NCBI GenBank assembly: GCA_964468125.1
Contig: CAYXVF010000062.1
Location: 1 to 37,332 of the forward strand
DNA: 37,332 nucleotides
Reading direction: 5' to 3'
DNA from: CAYXVF01 sp964468125
GTDB taxonomy: Bacteria; Myxococcota; XYA12-FULL-58-9; CAYXVF01
The notes under the pieces are model-generated. The model saw nothing but the letters and a program-made list of their open reading frames with translations, was not told the DNA's origin and ran no database searches. The position numbers and the translations under genes are program-made. This document shows, in pieces, positions 18,393 through 23,947 of the stretch (position 1 is its first letter; each line of letters starts with the position of its first letter).

Positions 18393-18408
18393 CTTGACCG
18401 ATATCAAG
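18393..18408. promoter_or_regulatory. Small palindromic site CTTGA-N6-TCAAG
   Basis: A perfect five-base inverted repeat with six-base spacer lies 125 bases before the first cytochrome gene. Dyads of this size and spacing are typical of dimeric regulators, but a match this short can also arise by chance. Confidence 0.25.
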
Positions 18409-18448
18409 CGGATGGCGGGACTGAGTGGCCGTCCGCCGTTCGTTTAAC

Positions 18449-18477
18449 TTGACCCTATCCGCACAATCACGGATTTT
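18449..18477 (+). promoter_or_regulatory. Possible sigma-70-like promoter for the cytochrome operon
   Basis: TTGACC at 18449-18454 matches five of six -35 consensus bases. A 17-base spacer leads to GATTTT at 18472-18477, a weak -10. It would leave a leader of about 50 bases before the GTG at 18533. Confidence 0.3.
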
Positions 18478-18532
18478 TACCGCGATCGCATGTAAGAGCT
18501 GCTGGACAGCTCGAAGCTCTGGGGAGGGTACT

Positions 18533-18874
18533 GTGCGTAATGCAAGACGACCGCGTCTTCGCATCGTCGTGCTGGGAGCCGGGTTGGCGCTGCTGGTCGG
18601 CGCCGTCCCGCTCTATGCAGCGATGGTCCCGAACGATCTCGTGATCCCGAACGTGAAGAAGCACCCGAAGAAGGTGCCGAACGCGGAGTTCTCGCATTGG
18701 CGACACAATCAGTTCCAATGCTACAACTGCCACCCGGATATCTTCCCGCGAAACCTCGTCGGCTTCACACACGACGAGATGGACGCCGGAAAGTACTGCG
18801 GCGCTTGCCACAACGGCCGCAACGCCTGGGCCGTCAAAGAACGAAAATGTGGGGTCTGCCATGTGGACGAATAG
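18533..18874 (+). CDS. Triheme c7-type periplasmic cytochrome
   Basis: I start at the GTG at 18533, which has GGGGAGGG just upstream. Reading further upstream adds only unconserved sequence. The 113-residue product has a basic n-region and hydrophobic helix (~10-32), then three c-heme attachment sites: CYNCH (63-67), CGACH (89-93) and CGVCH (106-110). Additional His residues (FSHWRH, FTHDEM) are suited to bis-His ligation. The order FSHWRH...CxxCH...FTHDEM...CxxCH...CxxCH resembles the c(7)-type triheme family of PpcA-like periplasmic shuttles. The N-terminal helix may be cleaved, or may anchor the protein in the inner membrane. It is the first gene of the electron-transfer operon and overlaps the next gene by 14 bases. 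Confidence 0.92.
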   Translation: MRNARRPRLRIVVLGAGLALLVGAVPLYAAMVPNDLVIPNVKKHPKKVPNAEFSHWRHNQFQCYNCHPDIFPRNLVGFTHDEMDAGKYCGACHNGRNAWAVKERKCGVCHVDE

Positions 18875-20546
18875 GATTCTGACCTTCGTCGTCGTCGCCC
18901 TGTTCCCTGCCTTTGCCCTCGCGCAGGAGGACCCGGAGGCCACCGAAGAGTCCGAGGCGGCTGCGGAAGAGGCATCTGCGGAAGAGGCGTCTGCGGAAGA
19001 GGCNNNNNNNNNNNNNNNNNNNNNNNNNNNNNNNNNNNNNNNNNNNNNNNNNNNNNNNNNNNNNNNNNNNNNNNNNNNNNNNNNNNNNNNNNNNNNNNNN
19101 NNNGCATCTGCGGAAGAAGCCACCGCGGTGGACGCAGTCTTCTACACGTCCCTCGACGAGCTCGTCGTGCAAGAGTGCTCGGCGTGCCACGAGGCCAGCG
19201 AGGGGATCGCATTCTCACTCGGGAGTACCCCGGAGGCGCGCTTTCAGGAGTTCCGCAAGTATGCGGTCGCCGGAAATCCTGAGGAGAGCCAGTTCTACAC
19301 CATCATCATGGATGACGATGAGCATGGCGGTGGTGCGATTTTTGATGAAGGCTCGGACGAAATGGAGATGCTCGCCGCCTGGGTCAACGGCGGTCTGCTC
19401 TTCTCGCCGGAGAATCCCACGCCTGCGGCACCGGCGGCGGGCGTTGCTGCGGGCACGGGTGAAAAGCCGAGCGGCAAACCCGAAGGCATTCCCGAGCCGC
19501 TGGGCGATGGCACCTTCGTCGGCGGGATCCCCAAGACCTCGGGACTCGGGGGGATCAACCACTTCCTAGAGCCGTTCCAGATCAACGGGCGCTTTGACAT
19601 CAACTACGAGCGCCGCAACTACAGCGACAATCCGTTCTCGAGCGACGCGACGGACGCGCTGATCAGCTACCACAACTTCCTATTTGTCTCGCGTCAGGCC
19701 AAGGACGACCCCTTCGGCTTCACCGCGGAGGTGACCTCGCTGCAGTTCTGGGAGGCCTATCTCGCCTACGAGAACACCGATTGGCGCCTCGTTCTCAAGG
19801 GCGGGAAGCTTCTGGTGCCCTTCGGCCCCGAGCCCACCTTCCACCGCTACTACGGCGGTCTGGTCGCATTCGACCAGCGGGTAACCCCGGCGATCTGGGC
19901 GCAAGAAGGGGTGTCCGGGACGGTGCAGTACCGCGCCGGTCGTTGGACTTTCAACAACGACCTCTACGCGGTGCGCGGCTACGCCTTGCGAAGCGAGGAC
20001 GCGATCCTGGATCTGCGCTCGGACTTCTCGCCGACCGACAACGCCAAGATCGCCATCGGTGACCGTTTTGGTGTCAGCTACGGACCGTTCTCCGCATGGT
20101 ATTCGATTTACGCGCAGACCCTGGGTTTCGGCCGCGTGCTCTTCATGCAGGGGCTCGATTTCTCGCTCTGGCGCGCGCGGGGCATCCCGGTCCTCGAGAA
20201 CTTCTCCATCGGTCTCGGCGCCTTGCGTGCGGACGTGAGCGGGGGGGATGACATCGGCGGACCCGGCGACGACTACTACCATTTCGCCAGCTACTTCCAA
20301 GCGTACTACTACATCGGCGACTACCTCTTCCTCCGTTATCGGCAGGGTCTCCGAACGTTCGGGAACAAGAAGGGATCGTTCTACGACGAACGCCTCTACA
20401 CCGCCGACGACGGCTCGACGCAGCACGTTGGCCTCGGGTTCCGTTATCGTGGCCTCAGTGGAGGAATCTTCCACTTCTGGAACTTTGAGAAGGTCGACGA
20501 ATTCGACAACGATTTCTTGAGAGTGACGTTAGCCTATGAGTTCTAA
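18861..20546 (+). CDS. Monoheme cytochrome c domain fused to an outer-membrane beta-barrel (contains a scaffold gap)
   Basis: The ATG at 18861 gives a signal peptide (MWTNRILTFVVVALFPAFALA, cleaved before Gln22). An Ala-Ser-Ala-Glu-Glu repeat spacer containing the 100-N gap follows. A small heme domain comes next, with CSACH at nominal residues 106-110, HGGG further on, and a WVNGG end motif. The remaining ~370 residues are rich in alternating aromatic strands (for example RFDINYERRNYSDNP, YFQAYYYIGDYLFLRYRQG) and end LAYEF, a terminal Phe typical of outer-membrane barrels. This looks like a porin carrying its own heme on the periplasmic side. The reading frame agrees on both sides of the gap. 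True length is unknown because the gap size is nominal. Confidence 0.85.
   Translation: MWTNRILTFVVVALFPAFALAQEDPEATEESEAAAEEASAEEASAEEXXXXXXXXXXXXXXXXXXXXXXXXXXXXXXXXXXASAEEATAVDAVFYTSLDELVVQECSACHEASEGIAFSLGSTPEARFQEFRKYAVAGNPEESQFYTIIMDDDEHGGGAIFDEGSDEMEMLAAWVNGGLLFSPENPTPAAPAAGVAAGTGEKPSGKPEGIPEPLGDGTFVGGIPKTSGLGGINHFLEPFQINGRFDINYERRNYSDNPFSSDATDALISYHNFLFVSRQAKDDPFGFTAEVTSLQFWEAYLAYENTDWRLVLKGGKLLVPFGPEPTFHRYYGGLVAFDQRVTPAIWAQEGVSGTVQYRAGRWTFNNDLYAVRGYALRSEDAILDLRSDFSPTDNAKIAIGDRFGVSYGPFSAWYSIYAQTLGFGRVLFMQGLDFSLWRARGIPVLENFSIGLGALRADVSGGDDIGGPGDDYYHFASYFQAYYYIGDYLFLRYRQGLRTFGNKKGSFYDERLYTADDGSTQHVGLGFRYRGLSGGIFHFWNFEKVDEFDNDFLRVTLAYEF
18957..19118 (+). repeat. 15-bp tandem repeat (Ala-Ser-Ala-Glu-Glu) interrupted by assembly gap
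   Basis: Units of GCATCTGCGGAAGAG flank the N run on both sides: about three before and one after. The repeats encode an acidic, probably helical spacer between the signal peptide and heme domain. The real copy number is unresolved. Confidence 0.9.
19004..19103. other. Scaffold gap of 100 N
   Basis: Exactly 100 unknown bases, the usual placeholder for a gap of unknown length, lie within the 15-bp repeat. Genes on either side should be read as one only if the gap keeps frame, which the flanking codons permit. Confidence 0.97.
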
Positions 20547-21078
20547 AACGATCATCATCTTGGGCGCCGTCATTGGTCTGACCTTCGCGGCGGGCTGCGG
20601 CGATTTTAGTCGCGGTCCTCTGGCGCCGGAGGAAGAACCGGACGCTCCCGGCAACGGGAACGGNNNNNNNNNNNNNNNNNNNNNNNNNNNNNNNNNNNNN
20701 NNNNNNNNNNNNNNNNNNNNNNNNNNNNNNNNNNNNNNNNNNNNNNNNNNNNNNNNNNNNNNNAACGGGAACGGCAACGACAACGGCGGTGGAGGCGAGC
20801 TGTCCTTTGCCACGGACATCCTTCCCGTGTTGTCCTCCGGCTGCGAGTCCTGCCACTCACCGTCAGGACCGGCGTCATCCACCGGTTGGCTGATCACCGG
20901 CAACACCGACGCGGACTATCAAAACACGCTTCAATTCATCGACGAGACCTCTCCGGGGACGAGTCGATTGCTCACCAAAGGTGCCGGCCAGTCCCACGGC
21001 GGCGGTAACATTTACCCGACGGACTCTGCTGAGTTCGCGTTGCAGATCGAATGGATCCAAGGCGGAGCTTTGCCATGA
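20536..21078 (+). CDS. Monoheme cytochrome c lipoprotein (contains a scaffold gap)
   Basis: The gene overlaps the barrel gene by 11 bases. The signal sequence MSSKTIIILGAVIGLTFAAG ends at lipobox Cys21, predicting a lipid anchor. An Asn/Gly repeat linker interrupted by the second N run follows. The C-terminal ~90 residues are a single heme domain: CESCH (nominal 103-107), then GQSHGGG, and the end WIQGGALP. This domain looks homologous to the heme domain of the preceding barrel fusion (same CxxCH, HGGG, W(V/I)xGG order). The His in HGGG is a candidate second heme ligand. It is probably in the outer membrane and passes electrons between the barrel fusion and the decaheme protein, which is inference from context. 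Confidence 0.88.
   Translation: MSSKTIIILGAVIGLTFAAGCGDFSRGPLAPEEEPDAPGNGNXXXXXXXXXXXXXXXXXXXXXXXXXXXXXXXXXXNGNGNDNGGGGELSFATDILPVLSSGCESCHSPSGPASSTGWLITGNTDADYQNTLQFIDETSPGTSRLLTKGAGQSHGGGNIYPTDSAEFALQIEWIQGGALP
20650..20784 (+). repeat. Asn-Gly linker repeat interrupted by assembly gap
   Basis: AACGGG/AACGGC hexamers on both sides of the N run encode an Asn-Gly linker between the lipid anchor and the heme domain. It matches the linker style of the giant lipoprotein at 12492-12587. Confidence 0.85.
20664..20763. other. Scaffold gap of 100 N
   Basis: Exactly 100 unknown bases lie inside the AACGGG repeat. Flanking codons are in frame across the nominal gap, so the gene is probably intact, but linker length is unknown. 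Confidence 0.97.
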
Positions 21079-21092
21079 TCGGGGGGAATCCG

Positions 21093-23576
21093 ATGAAAGA
21101 GTTTTCAGTACTCGGTGTTTGTGCGGCGCTCTTTGCCGCGGGGTGCGCGGAAGACGCGCCCGATGATCTGATCAACAACAACAACGGCGGCTCGTCGGCG
21201 ACGCTGACCATCGACGGAAGCTACGCCGTCGTGGTGGGCGGTACCCTCTCGATCACGGTCACCACCGAAGGCGGGACCGACGCGTCCTACACCTACGAGA
21301 GCGCGAATCTCGGGATCGCGAGCGTCGAAGACGGGACCATCACCGGTCTCTCCCCGGGTGAAACGGTGATCACCGTCACCGGCGACGACACGGGCGCGGT
21401 GGGCAATCACCCGGTCGTGGTTCAGGCCGAGCCCATCGACGACGCGGTGCCCTTCCTCGAGCAATGGCGCTCCTCGGCGCACTCGGACCAGAACTCCGAG
21501 TCGTTCCGCCACTGGGATGAAGACGGCGAAATCCCAACCCGTTGCGCCAAGTGCCACTCCTCCACCGGTCTGCAGGACTACATGGGCAACGATGGCTCGG
21601 CTGTGGGTTCCGTGGACTCGCCCGCCGCCCTCGGCACGGTCGTGGACTGCAACGCCTGCCACAACCCGGCGGCCCTCGGCTGGGATACGGTGGCCTTTGA
21701 GGCGACCGCGACGACTGCGAGTCCGGAGCCCAAGACCGTGACCGGGCTCGGTCGTGAAGCGGTGTGCATGGAGTGTCACCAGGGTCGCTCCTCGGGTGCG
21801 GCGGTCGACGAAGACATCGCGAACTCCGGCGTGACCGATCCGGACGAGGTGAGCGACGACCTCGGCATCGTGAACCCGCACTACTACCCGGCAGCGGCAA
21901 CGCTGTTCGCGAGCGCGGTGGGCGGCGGCTATCAGTACGATCCGGTTCCGGCCGGCGAGACCGACGTGTACGATTCGCGCTTCCGCCACGTGCCGGGGGT
22001 GAACACCTGCACCGATTGCCACGACGCGCACACGCTGCAGATCAAGTTCGACTCGTGCACGGAGTGCCACGCGGGTGCGACGGACCTGCAGGGCGCTCGC
22101 GACATTCGCATGCTCGCCTCGGCGCAGGACTACGACGGTGACGGCAACACCACCGAAGGCGTCTACTACGAGATCGACACACTCCGCGAAGCGCTCTTCG
22201 ATTCGATCGTGCAGTACGCCGCTGAGCGCGGACCGGACTCGCGGATCTGCTACGACAACAACCGCTACCCCTACTTCTTCAAGGACGACGACCTCGACGG
22301 CGTCTGCCCGGACGGCGCGGCGCCTTACGACCAATGGTCCGCGCGGCTCGTGAGGGGTGCGTACAACTACCTGCTCGCGACCACCGAGCGTGGTGGCTTC
22401 GCCCACAACGCGAAATACATCATTCAGCTTCTGGTCGACTCAATCCGTGACCTGAACGAGGGCATCTCGCCGCCGAATCAGATCACCCCGTCGAGCGCGA
22501 GCGACTGGACCCGTCAGGACGTCGGTCACTTCAACGGCGCGAGCGAAGCGGCGCGCCACTGGGACGACAACGAACCGGAGGTGACCGACCAGCAGGTCGA
22601 TGCGAGCTGCTCTGCCTGCCACGCGGGCTCGGAAGGGTTCCGATTCTATACCACCTTCGGCACTGGCATCACGGTGAACGAGACTGCGAACGGCCTCGAC
22701 TGCTTCACCTGCCACGACGGCTTCGGCACGGAAAACTCGGACTATATCCTCTACGAGCCTGAGTTCACTCAGTGGCCGGACGGCACGCAGGCGGATCTTG
22801 GGTCGGATAATCTTTGCGCCAACTGCCACGCGGGCCGCGCCAACACCGCGACCTTCAACGACCGCTTTGCCGCGGGCAACTTCAGCTTCTCGAACGTGCA
22901 CTACTACGCGGCCGCCGCGCAGGTGTACGGCAACGAGGCCGCGGGCGGTTACGAGTACGCGGGCGAGACCTACGCCGGGAAGTTCAACCACGTCGGCATC
23001 TCGACCGCGCCGGCGAGCTGCGAAGGTTGCCACGATGCGGTTGCATCGCAGCACTCCTTCGACATGGCGGACATTTTCAATAACCCTGCGGCGAGTTGCA
23101 GCGGATGTCACGGAGGCCAGAACGCGCCCGAAGAGATCATCCCGACGTCGCGTTCGGCCATCGACTATGACGGCAACGGAATCGCCAACGAGCAGCCGAA
23201 GATCGAGCTCGAGAATCTTGCCGCCCGCGTTCTCGCCGGACTCGGTGCGGCCGGGATCTGCGCCGGCAATGATTACCCTTACTTCTTCAACGCCAACGAA
23301 GCAGCCAGCGCGGACGGTGTCTGTGATGCGGCGGACTCGAACTATGGCAACCGCGTGACGAACTGGGGTGCGGATGACGCTGAGCGGCAGCTGAACCTCA
23401 CCGCCGCGCACAACTGGGGCCTCTTCGAAAGGAGCCCAGGCGGCTACGCCCACAACTTCGACTACATGCAGCAGCTCCTCTGGGACAGCGCATGTCGGTT
23501 GGGGACGCTGGACGGCAGCTTCGCGGGTGCGGTGCGTGCCGGCGCGGCCTCGGCGGGTTGTACTCCGACGCCTTGA
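21093..23576 (+). CDS. Decaheme c-type cytochrome lipoprotein built from two pentaheme repeats
   Basis: The ATG at 21093 has GGGGGG six bases upstream; an ATG at 21075 is possible. The 827-residue product has lipobox L-F-A-A-G-Cys18, then a bacterial Ig-like (BIG2-type) domain (~38-117, ending around TITGLSPGETVITVTGDDTG). Ten CxxCH sites follow at residues 151, 186, 225, 306, 322, 506, 537, 575, 643 and 669. The two sets of five have similar spacing and shared flanking motifs: HYYPAAATLFAS vs HYYAAAAQVYGN, YDGDG vs YDGNG, NRYPYFF vs NDYPYFF, GGFAHNAKYIIQLL vs GGYAHNFDYMQQLL. It is likely a surface or outer-membrane electron carrier that reaches extracellular acceptors. It does not look like MtrC or OmcA in layout. 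Confidence 0.93.
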   Translation: MKEFSVLGVCAALFAAGCAEDAPDDLINNNNGGSSATLTIDGSYAVVVGGTLSITVTTEGGTDASYTYESANLGIASVEDGTITGLSPGETVITVTGDDTGAVGNHPVVVQAEPIDDAVPFLEQWRSSAHSDQNSESFRHWDEDGEIPTRCAKCHSSTGLQDYMGNDGSAVGSVDSPAALGTVVDCNACHNPAALGWDTVAFEATATTASPEPKTVTGLGREAVCMECHQGRSSGAAVDEDIANSGVTDPDEVSDDLGIVNPHYYPAAATLFASAVGGGYQYDPVPAGETDVYDSRFRHVPGVNTCTDCHDAHTLQIKFDSCTECHAGATDLQGARDIRMLASAQDYDGDGNTTEGVYYEIDTLREALFDSIVQYAAERGPDSRICYDNNRYPYFFKDDDLDGVCPDGAAPYDQWSARLVRGAYNYLLATTERGGFAHNAKYIIQLLVDSIRDLNEGISPPNQITPSSASDWTRQDVGHFNGASEAARHWDDNEPEVTDQQVDASCSACHAGSEGFRFYTTFGTGITVNETANGLDCFTCHDGFGTENSDYILYEPEFTQWPDGTQADLGSDNLCANCHAGRANTATFNDRFAAGNFSFSNVHYYAAAAQVYGNEAAGGYEYAGETYAGKFNHVGISTAPASCEGCHDAVASQHSFDMADIFNNPAASCSGCHGGQNAPEEIIPTSRSAIDYDGNGIANEQPKIELENLAARVLAGLGAAGICAGNDYPYFFNANEAASADGVCDAADSNYGNRVTNWGADDAERQLNLTAAHNWGLFERSPGGYAHNFDYMQQLLWDSACRLGTLDGSFAGAVRAGAASAGCTPTP

Positions 23577-23605
23577 ACGGGCGCGGGCAGGATAGGGCAC
23601 AAGCC

Positions 23606-23947
23606 ATGGATGAGCCCCTCGTCACTCCAGCCGTCGACCGTCGCCCGCTGTGGTCGTACACATTCTCGGGGGCGGCGATCGCGCTCGTCGTGTTCATCGC
23701 CGTTGGACTCGAGGGCACGCTGTTCTACGGCGGGTTCACGGGGACCTCGCTCGCGCGAGGGATCTTCGGCAACGCCCTCGACAGCTTGCAAGCCCAGGGG
23801 CTCATCGCCTTTGGGATCGTCATAACGGTGATGGGCGTCGCCTCGATGGTGGTGATCCTCGGTGCGCTCTTGGGTTGGGCCGTGTTTGAACTGATCAACG
23901 CGGCGAATCCGCCGGGCACCGAGGCAGAAGGGGAAAACGAAGCATGA
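23606..23947 (+). CDS. Small two-helix inner-membrane protein
   Basis: The 113-residue protein has two hydrophobic helices (~20-37 and ~68-97) separated by a short loop, and an acidic tail (GTEAEGENEA). It carries no heme motif. The start ATG at 23606 has AGGG nine bases upstream. It lies 29 bases after the decaheme gene, and its stop overlaps the start of the b/c quinol dehydrogenase gene (ATGA). This suggests it is a small subunit or assembly partner of that protein. I recognise no family. Confidence 0.8.
   Translation: MDEPLVTPAVDRRPLWSYTFSGAAIALVVFIAVGLEGTLFYGGFTGTSLARGIFGNALDSLQAQGLIAFGIVITVMGVASMVVILGALLGWAVFELINAANPPGTEAEGENEA

Noticed and set aside
18425..18532. Longer start for the triheme cytochrome
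   Set aside because: The extra 36 residues are unconserved in appearance and would put sequence ahead of the signal-like helix. The GTG at 18533 has GGGGAGGG just upstream.
21105..23600. Long minus-strand frames opposite the decaheme gene
   Set aside because: The sense strand carries ten CxxCH sites with a conserved duplicated layout; the antisense frames are Arg/Val-rich shadows.
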